From positions 1 through 23,072 of IMG/VR virus record IMGVR_UViG_3300030388_001728: 23,072 nucleotides of DNA; one strand, 5' to 3'. A model generated the notes under the pieces. That model did not search any database. It was not told the DNA's origin and saw nothing but the letters and a program-made list of their open reading frames with translations. The translations under genes and the position numbers were made by a program. Of the stretch, positions 15,553-21,923 are shown one piece after another. Source of the DNA: a virus. Position 1 is the first letter of the stretch. Each line of letters opens with the position of its first letter.

Positions 15553-17162
15553 AAAGGTATATCCACTTCATCTATATTTTCTCCCCCTAATACTTGATCT
15601 TCTTTAGTAACCTTATTATTTTTAATATTAATTGGAACAGGAATCTCTACTAGAGATCTCTCGAAAGCAGGGATAACCCAAGCTCGTGTTTGTATTTTTC
15701 TAACTGCTACAGTTATATTTTCCCCTCCTATATCTTTTAATCGTTGGACAATCCACACACGTTGGACTTTAAAATTCTTGCTATTCTCTAACCATTTAGA
15801 TAAATCAACTAAACGAAAATATGTTGGAATAGCTTTAAAAGTAGTTTCATTCTTTTTAAATTGTTTAATATTCTCATCATCAGTAAAAGATTTTTGCATT
15901 TCTAATTCATCTATAGAAAAAGAATCTCCTCTTGATAAACAAAATTCTTTTAAATAATCTAAAAATTCTCCTACCTTAGACACATCAGAAGGAACCTCAT
16001 CTATCTTAATTTCTTCAAATAGCATAGCAACTATCTCTTCCCAATCATCGGCTTTAACTTTAGGAACATAAATTTTTAATTGTTCTCCTACCATTTTTCT
16101 AAACAATGCATGAGCATATAAAACACCTAAATCATTAAACTCTACTCTTTTATCTCCTACATTTAAAAACCAAATAGGAGGTATACTATCTAAAACTGAT
16201 AACTCGCTATAGGTTGGGTGATCAGCCGTTGAATGACCAATTCCATGTTTTCTTAATTTACATAAAGCTTTTTGACAGACAGAAGAAATAGGAGGTTCTT
16301 TACAACGATAAAAATATTTAAAGTCACCATCTGGTTTTTTCTTCCCAATTTGTTTTTGTAATGTAGTTACTTCAGTAGCATTTAAAGGAGGATCCATATA
16401 ATTCCTGTTATAGGCCTCAAGTAAATCTTCCCAATCATCAGGATTAGCCTTACGATAAAAAACTCCAATATTAAGTAATCCATTATTTCTTGTTCCTTCG
16501 GGGAAACCTTGTGTAGTTAATACTTGTAGACATGGGGGACCATCCTTTATGACATCTTGTTCTACCTTGATTGCGATTTTGCTAATATCATCACAAACAT
16601 ATTTGTCGTATAAGTCAAAGAACTCGTCAAGAGAAGCACCCTCACCATTGTCAAGAAACGCGTACCGTGTCTCACCATGATAAGGAAGGTTCAGCCATGA
16701 ACCTGAGTCTTTTTCATTGGCTAGTTCTGTTTGTTTAGGGAAAACTTCTGTATTTGCATATCCGATGTAAGAAGCAATCTCTTTAAGTTTTTGTTGGAAG
16801 ATAGCTGCTGATTGTGGATTTTTGGAAAAAAGAAAAATATGTGCACCAAAAGATTTGGATGAACACATTATTAATGGTAATTTATATTTTCGTATTTTGG
16901 ATAATATTTTTTTGTGATCTAGGGGGTATTCGTCAATATCAATACATCCCCAAGTACAAGTGGCATCGTCACGAATGGGAACTATGCCAAGAGCAGGCAT
17001 CTTTCCATCAAGATGATCTAAATACATTTGCAATGTAGGTGGTTCGTGTTTCGTGAACATTTTACCATCTCGTTTTCCATTCAGCTTAGTTTCTGAATAA
17101 CGATACTCTCCATGAACCCGGTCAAGACCTGTAAATATATGTTTAAATTTTTCTGCTTTCAT
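15549..17162 (-). CDS. Archaeo-eukaryotic-type primase (TOTE-like AEP domain)
   Basis: This 537-residue protein is a DNA primase of the AEP superfamily. The catalytic core shows motif I DIDE (75-78, after WGC), motif II SSKSFGAHIF (101-110, the S-x-H type) and the EVFPKQ (139-144) ... GSWLNLPY (154-161) pair typical of the primase domain described from TOTE conflict systems. A PEGTRNNGLLNIGV segment (221-234) matches the helical C-terminal primase extension. Three cysteines (C287, C296, C301) in RCKEPPISSVCQKALC could hold zinc or an iron-sulphur cluster. The rest looks like a winged-helix or regulatory region. The ATG has no Shine-Dalgarno upstream, only an AU-rich leader after a strong hairpin. 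It presumably lays primers for the Pol I two genes downstream. Motif evidence for the AEP core is good; priming in vivo is inferred. Confidence 0.88.
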   Translation of the reverse strand: MKAEKFKHIFTGLDRVHGEYRYSETKLNGKRDGKMFTKHEPPTLQMYLDHLDGKMPALGIVPIRDDATCTWGCIDIDEYPLDHKKILSKIRKYKLPLIMCSSKSFGAHIFLFSKNPQSAAIFQQKLKEIASYIGYANTEVFPKQTELANEKDSGSWLNLPYHGETRYAFLDNGEGASLDEFFDLYDKYVCDDISKIAIKVEQDVIKDGPPCLQVLTTQGFPEGTRNNGLLNIGVFYRKANPDDWEDLLEAYNRNYMDPPLNATEVTTLQKQIGKKKPDGDFKYFYRCKEPPISSVCQKALCKLRKHGIGHSTADHPTYSELSVLDSIPPIWFLNVGDKRVEFNDLGVLYAHALFRKMVGEQLKIYVPKVKADDWEEIVAMLFEEIKIDEVPSDVSKVGEFLDYLKEFCLSRGDSFSIDELEMQKSFTDDENIKQFKKNETTFKAIPTYFRLVDLSKWLENSKNFKVQRVWIVQRLKDIGGENITVAVRKIQTRAWVIPAFERSLVEIPVPINIKNNKVTKEDQVLGGENIDEVDIPL

Positions 17163-17178
17163 AAATATAAATAATAAC

Positions 17179-17233
17179 TAGGGGCGAAGTGAAACAACAT
17201 TTCTAACAGGTTGTTAGATTAATTTCGCCCCTA
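17179..17233 (-). promoter_or_regulatory. GC-rich nested hairpin in the replication operon, before the primase gene
   Basis: In the 98-base gap between the primase start and the possible ssDNA-binding gene, TAGGGGCGAA (17179-17188) pairs perfectly with TTCGCCCCTA (17224-17233). Inside it TCTAACA (17202-17208) pairs with TGTTAGA (17212-17218) across a 3-base loop. The outer stem is the most GC-rich stretch for hundreds of bases. On the - strand it is followed by an AU-rich run, not a clean U-tract, and then the primase ATG. A leaky terminator, an RNA-processing site or a translational control element are all possible. Confidence 0.7.
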
Positions 17234-17260
17234 TTCTAGAAAATTAGAAATAGTAAGTAA

Positions 17261-18085
17261 CTAAGATCCTAAAACGTTAGTATCCACATTTGGAGTAACA
17301 TCTTTGATATCTTCATTCGCATCATTTAAAGCCTCTGGTGTTGGATCAATTGATCCAGAAGTCACAAGTTCATGAAAGTTTTTGGCTTCCTCAACTAAAA
17401 AAGATGGGTTCTTTAAATCATTAACAGATTTTTCTAAAACAATTTTCCATCCCCACCAATCATTCTTTTTATTTTGCTCTTGTATTCCTTCCATTCGGTA
17501 TACATTTGCAAACATAGGAAGAGTAAATAATGACCCATTTGATTGTTGAATTTTCTGATTCATCATCATTGTATTCCAATAACGTGATTTTTTATATTGA
17601 GTCTTTTGCATAATGATCTGACATCTTTCAAAAGTTCCATCTTTATTTAATCGTAAAACAAAGTACTCCGCTGTTCTTACAATATAAGTAGGACTCATTG
17701 CACCATCAATCATATAATGATCTTCACCATCGGCACCTCTAGTCAAAGGAGGAATGTCTTTTGGTTCATAAATTTTTACTGGAGCTCCTGTTCCTTCACC
17801 TAAAGGGGACCATTCAACACCTCTAACACGAAATGCACATGGTATAACACTTACACCTTTGTAAAAATCTTTAGTAACAGAATTAAAAATATCACCTTGG
17901 TCAAGTCCTTCTACAAACTTTGCATTTGATTTTTTAACTTCTGGAGTCTGGGAACTAGCAATCTTTAAAAATGGTATTGCCATTTCTTGTGCATCAACAT
18001 TCTCAAAACCTGCATTAGCAAACTTTGAAAAATCAATAACATTGGTCGATATTTCGCTTTTATTTTTTTTTGTTACATCGTTCAT
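17261..18085 (-). CDS. Conserved phage replication-module protein, possible ssDNA-binding protein
   Basis: This encodes 274 residues, with AGGAAA before the ATG and a 2-base gap from the gene upstream. The core pattern is AIPFLKIASSQTPEVKKSN near residues 38-56, GDIFNSVT, VSVIPCAFRVRGVEW, then YFVLRLNKDG and a W-rich part (KNDWWGWKIVLEKS). The 'PFL+hhQ..SPEV..G.....GD+hN' beginning is familiar from phage proteins encoded next to DNA polymerase and primase, some annotated as single-stranded DNA-binding. The acidic tail with DANEDIKDVT resembles the acidic C termini of SSBs such as T7 gp2.5. An OB fold cannot be confirmed by eye. The gene is followed by the nested hairpin, so its transcript could be processed or terminated there to make more of this protein than of the primase. 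Confidence 0.6.
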   Translation of the reverse strand: MNDVTKKNKSEISTNVIDFSKFANAGFENVDAQEMAIPFLKIASSQTPEVKKSNAKFVEGLDQGDIFNSVTKDFYKGVSVIPCAFRVRGVEWSPLGEGTGAPVKIYEPKDIPPLTRGADGEDHYMIDGAMSPTYIVRTAEYFVLRLNKDGTFERCQIIMQKTQYKKSRYWNTMMMNQKIQQSNGSLFTLPMFANVYRMEGIQEQNKKNDWWGWKIVLEKSVNDLKNPSFLVEEAKNFHELVTSGSIDPTPEALNDANEDIKDVTPNVDTNVLGS

Positions 18086-18087
18086 GG

Positions 18088-18651
18088 TTATTTTCCTTTT
18101 TTTATTTTTACTTTGTTACCTAAAAAAACACTAAAAGTTTCTATAGGAAGCTCTTTGCCCGCGTTTATTTGTTCACCAATAAAGGCATTCAAGGTCATCG
18201 GCTCGACCTTGCGTTTCTGGTCAGGAGCAAGACCATTTTGCTCTAAGTCATTAATTAACTTAGATGCTTGCTCATTATCTCCTTTTCCAAACCTGATAGA
18301 CACAATGTTTTTAATTAACTCGCCATGATTATTATCTTCGAGCCATTTAAAAGCTTCCGCTTCTTTATCACGTGTAATACTGCCTTTAAAAAAAGGTTTA
18401 AAACTAACAGCATCACCATTGGTCAATTTAATTTCTTTAACTCCACGAGATTCCATTAACTGAACAATTGAATCATTCATTTGTTGGAGCTCTTGTTTTT
18501 TAATTTTTGCTTGATGTTCTAAAGCCAGGATCTCGCTTTCAATTTCTAAAAATTTATTAGACGCCTCTGAAACATCCTTCACTTCAGATATATCTACAGT
18601 GTTATTCTCTTCTTTTGGTAAGTAGTTTGTAAAATCAACTTTCTCTGTCAT
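18088..18651 (-). CDS. Coiled-coil phage protein of the replication operon, 187 aa
   Basis: I place the start at the ATG at 18651 (MTEKVDFTNYL) because AAAGGA lies 8 bases upstream. The five-codon longer version places that ribosome site inside the gene. Residues about 30-65 form a coiled coil (FLEIESEILALEHQAKIKKQELQQM). Then comes a conserved-looking part: GVKEIKLTNGDAVSFKPFF, EAFKWLEDNNHGELIKNIVS and a RFGKGDNEQA helix, ending with TLNAFIGEQINAGKELPIETFSVF. I recognise this arrangement as a phage family usually placed next to the putative ssDNA-binding gene, without an assigned activity. It may be an accessory to DNA binding or annealing. It overlaps the upstream gene by 17 bases and is co-transcribed with it. 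Confidence 0.7.
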   Translation of the reverse strand: MTEKVDFTNYLPKEENNTVDISEVKDVSEASNKFLEIESEILALEHQAKIKKQELQQMNDSIVQLMESRGVKEIKLTNGDAVSFKPFFKGSITRDKEAEAFKWLEDNNHGELIKNIVSIRFGKGDNEQASKLINDLEQNGLAPDQKRKVEPMTLNAFIGEQINAGKELPIETFSVFLGNKVKIKKGK

Positions 18652-18988
18652 AATTATTCCTTTCATTAATGTCTATCTGTATGGGGTAGTATGTATAAGT
18701 ACGTCGATCATATTTTAAAACTTTATATTTTCCTCGATTAATATCTGCTGCTATTGAACAAGCTAATCCAATCATTGATGGATCACCTATTAATAACAAA
18801 TAATCGTTGTCATTAAAGTCTTTTAATATGGTTTTTGCCTTACGCACCGCAGGAGCTGGGGACAACATTATCTGTTTTCCTTCTTCAAAGAGTGGCACTA
18901 GTTTCCCATAACCTTGGGCACTAATAACATTAAACTTTGACACCTCTTGGATGACATACACATTACCTTTGTTTTCTAAGTCTTTCAT
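18635..18988 (-). CDS. Conserved phage protein of unknown function, first gene of the replication operon
   Basis: This encodes 117 residues and starts at 18988 about 13 bases after the -10 box of the leftward promoter, so its leader is very short and has only a weak AGAAAG ribosome site. The pattern is VYVIQEVSKFNVISAQGYG, LVPLFEEGKQIML, then DNDYLLLIGDPSMIGLACSIAADINRGKYKVLKYDR and YPIQIDI. The 'DDYLLLhGDPhhIGhAxAhAAxxNxGxhxhLKWDR' element is one I associate with many marine phage genomes. It probably forms a small alpha/beta fold, and the GDP...I..A.A...N.G element may bind a ligand or a partner. The function is unknown. As the promoter-proximal gene it is likely made early. Confidence 0.72.
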   Translation of the reverse strand: MKDLENKGNVYVIQEVSKFNVISAQGYGKLVPLFEEGKQIMLSPAPAVRKAKTILKDFNDNDYLLLIGDPSMIGLACSIAADINRGKYKVLKYDRRTYTYYPIQIDINERNNYDRES

Positions 18989-19000
18989 CTTTCTAAATTA

Positions 19001-19029
19001 CCTATATTATTTTAATTTACATTGTACAA
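19001..19029 (-). promoter_or_regulatory. Sigma70-like promoter for the replication operon (divergent region)
   Basis: On the - strand TTGTAC (19029-19024) and TATAGG (19006-19001) are spaced by 17 bases. The 84-base gap between the divergent first genes (starts 18988 and 19073) holds this and a weaker + strand candidate, TTTACA (19016-19021) with TAATGG (19039-19044), also 17 bases apart. The two overlap, so rightward and leftward transcription may compete. Confidence 0.5.
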
Positions 19030-19072
19030 GAAAAAAGTTAATGGTTAAGTAATTTTTTTAATCGCAGAAAGT

Positions 19073-20530
19073 ATGGAAAAATATAATTATAATTTTAAAA
19101 CCAAGCCCTATGGTCATCAATTGGCCGGTATGGGAGCTATGATAAACCATTTTTCTAAGGGAGAAAAAGAATTTGCTCTTCTTATGGAAATGGGCTGTGG
19201 AAAAACAAAAGTTTTAATTGATGGATCTGCTTTTCTTTATGATAATGGTTTTATTGTTGGCCTCCTTGTTATCTGTCCTAATGGTGTTAAAGGAACCTGG
19301 GTAAAAGAAATAGAAACACATATGCCTGAACATGTTGATTGTAATATTGTTGTGTGGACAGGGCAAAAAACTAAAAAACATGGAGAAGAATTACAAACTT
19401 TATTTAACACAGAAACAGTTCATCTTAATATTTTAATAATGAATGTGGATACGTTTGCTACGGATCGTGGTAAAAAATTTGCTGATAAATTTTTAATGAC
19501 AAGACAAGCAATGATGGTTGTTGATGAAAGCACTGTCATTAAAAACTCAACGGCACTTCGTACTAAAGCTATTACAAAGCTTGGTAATTTAGCACGCTAC
19601 CGGGTTATTATGACAGGTTCTCCTATAACAAATTCTCCTGAAGATCTTTATGCTCAATGTAATTTTTTAAATCATGAGCTGCTAGGGTTTAGTTCTATCT
19701 ACACTTTTCGTGCTCGGTATTGTCAGTTACAACGATTATCTTTTGGTGGAAGATCCTTTAATAAAGTAACAGGGTATAAAAACTTAGAAGAGCTAAATAC
19801 CAAATTACAAAAATTTTCTTATCGTGTCTTAAAAAAAGATGCATTAGATCTACCTGATCAAGTATGGATGAAAAGAATTGTATCCATGACTAACGAACAA
19901 CTTGATGCTTATATGCAAATGAAGAAACATGCATTAGTGCAGCTCAAGGAAGAAACATTGACAACAACGTCAGTGCTCGCCCAGTTAATTAGACTCCATC
20001 AAATTGTTTGTGGTCATATGGCAACGGATGACGGTAAAGTTTTATCGTTGCCAAATAACCGTGTCAAAGAATTATTAGCCATTCTAGAGGAAGGCTATGG
20101 AAAAGCGATTATCTGGGCGAATTATAGACATGATATTCAAAATATTGAAAAGACATTAATAAAGAAATATGGAGCGCGATCCGTGGTCACTTATTATGGT
20201 AGTACTCCTCAAAGGGACAGACAAGAAAACATTAGAAGATTTCAAGAAGATGATGAAACACAATTCTTTATTGGTCAGCCAATGACAGGTGGGAGAGGGA
20301 TAACATTAACAGCAGCTAACTTAACTGTTTTTTATTCTAACAGTTATGATCTTGAGATTAGAGAGCAAGCAGAAGCACGCAATCATCGTATTGGTACAGC
20401 AAATAAAGTCACTTACATTGATCTTGTTTCGCAAGGTACTGTGGATGAAAAAATTATTTATTCATTGAGGAATAAAATAAACTTAGCAACATCTGTGTTA
20501 GCTGAGGATATCCGTAAATGGCTAATATGA
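19073..20530 (+). CDS. SNF2-type superfamily 2 helicase/translocase
   Basis: This 485-residue protein has the full SF2 set. It has a Q at 16 in KPYGHQLAGM, Walker A MGCGKTK (40-46) and Walker B DEST (151-154; SNF2-like proteins vary the DEAH box). Motif III is MTGSPI (180-185), motif V GGRGITLTAA (406-415) and motif VI Q432..AR436..RIG. Between the RecA-like domains is the SNF2-like CQLQRLSFGG...LDLPDQVW insertion. At about 485 residues it is a minimal two-domain enzyme without accessory domains, as is common in phages. It may remodel or translocate on DNA at replication forks, or act in recombination or repair. It starts the rightward transcript divergent from the replication operon and overlaps the next gene by 13 bases. 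Whether it has helicase activity cannot be told by sight. Confidence 0.92.
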   Translation: MEKYNYNFKTKPYGHQLAGMGAMINHFSKGEKEFALLMEMGCGKTKVLIDGSAFLYDNGFIVGLLVICPNGVKGTWVKEIETHMPEHVDCNIVVWTGQKTKKHGEELQTLFNTETVHLNILIMNVDTFATDRGKKFADKFLMTRQAMMVVDESTVIKNSTALRTKAITKLGNLARYRVIMTGSPITNSPEDLYAQCNFLNHELLGFSSIYTFRARYCQLQRLSFGGRSFNKVTGYKNLEELNTKLQKFSYRVLKKDALDLPDQVWMKRIVSMTNEQLDAYMQMKKHALVQLKEETLTTTSVLAQLIRLHQIVCGHMATDDGKVLSLPNNRVKELLAILEEGYGKAIIWANYRHDIQNIEKTLIKKYGARSVVTYYGSTPQRDRQENIRRFQEDDETQFFIGQPMTGGRGITLTAANLTVFYSNSYDLEIREQAEARNHRIGTANKVTYIDLVSQGTVDEKIIYSLRNKINLATSVLAEDIRKWLI

Positions 20531-20754
20531 TTTGTCCTCGTTGTAAAGGTAATGGATATTTAAAACTATGCTTTGAAGCAGAGAATACTATAGAACAATG
20601 TTGGGTGTGTAATTCTACAGGGGAGGCCGATGAGACTAAACATTTTAGTCAAACATGGCAAGATGGAGATGATAACGAAAGTTTTCGCACACTTTATTAT
20701 GGTCCCTTACTTGATCCAGATGGGTTTAAAGACTATAGAATAGAAAAAGAATGA
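20518..20754 (+). CDS. DnaJ-like zinc-ribbon small protein
   Basis: This encodes 78 residues with two zinc-knuckle halves: CPRCKGNGY at residues 6-14 and CWVCNSTGE at 28-36. This is the CxxCxGxG type found in DnaJ cysteine-rich domains and in many small phage proteins, predicted to bind one zinc. The rest is polar, with a Tyr/Asp-rich tail (YYGPLLDPDGFKDYR). It overlaps the SNF2 helicase by 13 bases; GAGGA lies 9 bases before its ATG, inside the helicase gene. The coupling suggests it is made with, and may assist, the helicase, but no direct role can be shown. Confidence 0.8.
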   Translation: MANMICPRCKGNGYLKLCFEAENTIEQCWVCNSTGEADETKHFSQTWQDGDDNESFRTLYYGPLLDPDGFKDYRIEKE

Positions 20755-20966
20755 TTAAAGTATTTTTATTAATGTTAATGATGCATGCTCCAGGTATGCC
20801 TACTGTAAAGTATCAAGCCTATGTTTTACCTACTTTAGAAGCGTGTGAGAGTGCCAGAACGGTAAGAGAAAACCTTGCACATTACATGGCAAAACAACGA
20901 GGTATTGATGTAATATGGATAAAAAGTGCTTGCATAGAGATGGATGTGTTCACTCAAGAAATTTAA
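20751..20966 (+). CDS. Small predicted exported protein, 71 aa
   Basis: The start overlaps the preceding stop (ATGA). The 71-residue product opens with a hydrophobic segment (MIKVFLLMLMMHAPGMPTV) like a signal peptide or membrane anchor, with a single Lys and then Leu/Met. The remainder is soluble, with two cysteines (ACESAR and KSACIEM) that could form a disulphide in the periplasm. Similar short 'MIKVFLLhhMhxxPGMPTVKY' proteins are familiar to me from marine phages, with no function known. Export would allow a role at the envelope, such as superinfection exclusion or lysis timing, but this is speculation. The next promoter begins right after its stop. Confidence 0.7.
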   Translation: MIKVFLLMLMMHAPGMPTVKYQAYVLPTLEACESARTVRENLAHYMAKQRGIDVIWIKSACIEMDVFTQEI

Positions 20967-20968
20967 TA

Positions 20969-20997
20969 TTGTTTATTACTTAAAATATAGGTATAAT
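20969..20997 (+). promoter_or_regulatory. Strong-looking sigma70 promoter before the 65-aa CxxC gene
   Basis: TTGTTT (20969-20974) and a perfect TATAAT (20992-20997) are separated by exactly 17 bases. The predicted start would fall near 21004, giving a leader of about 20 bases to the ATG at 21026. Such a site inside a compact + strand series implies separate, possibly strong, expression of the small gene that follows. Confidence 0.72.
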
Positions 20998-21025
20998 TCG
21001 CTAAAATATTAAAGAAGGCGAGGTT

Positions 21026-21223
21026 ATGTTATTACCTAATAGTCCTGTAAGAAAAATATATGAATGTCACAATTGTGGTGACGTGTCTGTTCATTTTTAT
21101 GATCCTAAACACAATAAAGTTTTTTCTAAAGAAGAGTGGAGTAATGTTTTAGTAGAGGGAAAAGAGGCTTTACGAAAAATTATAAAGCCTCTCACAGAAG
21201 ATCCTAAGTTTTTTACTAATTAA
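21026..21223 (+). CDS. Small CxxC protein, 65 aa, with own promoter
   Basis: This encodes 65 residues, with AGAAGG 7 bases before the ATG. The N-terminal half has YECHNCGDVSVHFYD, a single CxxC pair plus nearby His residues that could bind zinc, alone or as a dimer. It is followed by a charged helical part (SKEEWSNVLVEGKEALRKI). No named family is recognised. It is the last + strand gene before the convergent right-hand block, and its stop overlaps the stop of the 37-residue membrane protein gene. It sits behind the best-matching promoter of the window, and its 3' end encodes a 10-bp hairpin. A small regulator is one possibility, but unproven. Confidence 0.68.
   Translation: MLLPNSPVRKIYECHNCGDVSVHFYDPKHNKVFSKEEWSNVLVEGKEALRKIIKPLTEDPKFFTN
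21163..21192 (+). repeat. 10-bp inverted repeat at the 3' end of the 65-aa gene
   Basis: AGAGGCTTTA (21163-21172) and TAAAGCCTCT (21183-21192) are perfect inverted copies with a 10-base loop. They lie within the coding region, 31 bases before the stop. A T-run (GTTTTTTAC) starts about 16 bases after the stem, too far for a standard intrinsic terminator, so the hairpin may stabilise the mRNA end or help terminate. Confidence 0.6.
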
Positions 21224-21333
21224 GTTTTACTTCTTTCATCAATCATTTTCCCCATTACATACACCATAAATCCAATACCAATTAGGGTTAACAATATTAG
21301 CCCTAATAAAATGTTTGTTATCATCATGCTCAT
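21220..21333 (-). CDS. Tiny membrane protein, 37 aa
   Basis: This short - strand gene encodes 37 residues: a few residues (MSMMITN), one long hydrophobic helix (ILLGLILLTLIGIGFMVYVM) and a charged tail (GKMIDERSKT), so it is a single-span membrane protein. Its ATG overlaps the TGA of the 93-residue gene (ATGA), with AGGAAA a few bases upstream, which strongly supports translation. The stop overlaps the stop of the convergent 65-residue gene. Such mini-membrane proteins in phages are often holin-like, antiholins or exclusion factors; which applies here cannot be told. A start at the third codon is also possible. Confidence 0.62.
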   Translation of the reverse strand: MSMMITNILLGLILLTLIGIGFMVYVMGKMIDERSKT

Positions 21334-21611
21334 TGCAGGTTTCCTCTTGATCCTATGTCATTTTCTCGGTGATAATTGTCAACAACAGTGGAAATCTCAC
21401 TTAAAAAGTTTTTGCAATGCCGCATATCATTTTCTAAGTTTACTATCGCTTTAAACATACGTTTTGCATTGGGGTTTTTATTACCCATAACTTCATCTCG
21501 TATGTAATTATTATTGATTTTATCATACAACTCTTTACTTCGTTTTGAAAATTCTTTTAAAAGTTCTCTTTCTGTCATATCTAAATCAAGTTTAATAATA
21601 TGTTCTGTCAT
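21330..21611 (-). CDS. Helical hypothetical protein, 93 aa
   Basis: A perfect AGGAGG lies 8 bases before the ATG at 21611, and the ATG overlaps the stop of the 45-residue gene (ATGA). The product is 93 residues and mostly charged helix (MTERELLKEFSKRSKELYDKI, then NLENDMRHCKNFLSEIST), with no membrane span or enzyme motif. I do not recognise a family. It is the middle of a chain of overlapping small genes that starts behind the ParB-like gene, and it is coupled at both ends. It may act in host takeover or regulation, as such small early phage genes often do; this is inference from context only. Confidence 0.7.
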   Translation of the reverse strand: MTEHIIKLDLDMTERELLKEFSKRSKELYDKINNNYIRDEVMGNKNPNAKRMFKAIVNLENDMRHCKNFLSEISTVVDNYHRENDIGSRGNLQ

Positions 21612-21745
21612 ACAGTTGCCTCCTCGACAATTTTTTCTAACTGCATAGGTTTAGAAAGCTTTGATTTTTTACAAAGTTTCTCAAGCAGCTTTCGTGTTTT
21701 CGCTGTAATCATTTGATTATAATGTGTTTGTGTTGGTTTTTTCAT
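21608..21745 (-). CDS. Ribbon-helix-helix-like small DNA-binding protein candidate, 45 aa
   Basis: This gene encodes 45 residues, starting at 21745 with AAAGGA 7 bases upstream. The sequence begins KKPTQTHYNQMITAKTRKLL. It is followed by a helix (LEKLCKKSK), a short turn (LSKPMQ) and a second helix (LEKIVEEATV). This strand-helix-turn-helix arrangement, with 'T...LL..L.....LS....LE.IVEEA', is what a minimal Arc/MetJ-type RHH repressor looks like. The TGA overlaps the next ATG. It would be a good candidate for regulating this small-gene operon. The fold is inferred from the pattern; structure prediction would settle it. Confidence 0.58.
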   Translation of the reverse strand: MKKPTQTHYNQMITAKTRKLLEKLCKKSKLSKPMQLEKIVEEATV

Positions 21746-21923
21746 TTTTTTCCTTTGGTTTTAATTTTTTTATTTCATCTCGCAATTCAAAAATTCTTTT
21801 TAATGAATTATCATGCATTTGGTTTAATTCAGTATTAGTGTTTTTTAATTTATTATTGTCCCACATTATATTATTGTATTCCTCTAATAAATTTTTATGT
21901 AATATTCTATAATCTTTAGGCAT
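21717..21923 (-). CDS. Small coiled-coil hypothetical protein, 68 aa
   Basis: I place the start at 21923 (MPKDYRILHKNLL) because its ATG overlaps the upstream TAA (TAATG). A nine-codon longer frame is possible but has no better signal. The product is 68 residues of Asn/Lys/Glu-rich helix (LLEEYNNIMWDNNKLKN, then DNSLKRIFELRDEIKKL) likely to form a coiled coil, with a Lys/Thr-rich tail. There is no recognised family. It overlaps the RHH candidate by 29 bases and shares the leftward transcript with it and with the ParB-like gene. The function is unknown. Confidence 0.6.
   Translation of the reverse strand: MPKDYRILHKNLLEEYNNIMWDNNKLKNTNTELNQMHDNSLKRIFELRDEIKKLKPKEKNEKTNTNTL

Noticed and set aside
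16814-17038. Open + strand frame of 74 codons inside the primase gene
   Set aside because: It lies wholly opposite the conserved AEP motifs, has no ribosome site and no recognisable product; a shadow of the real gene.
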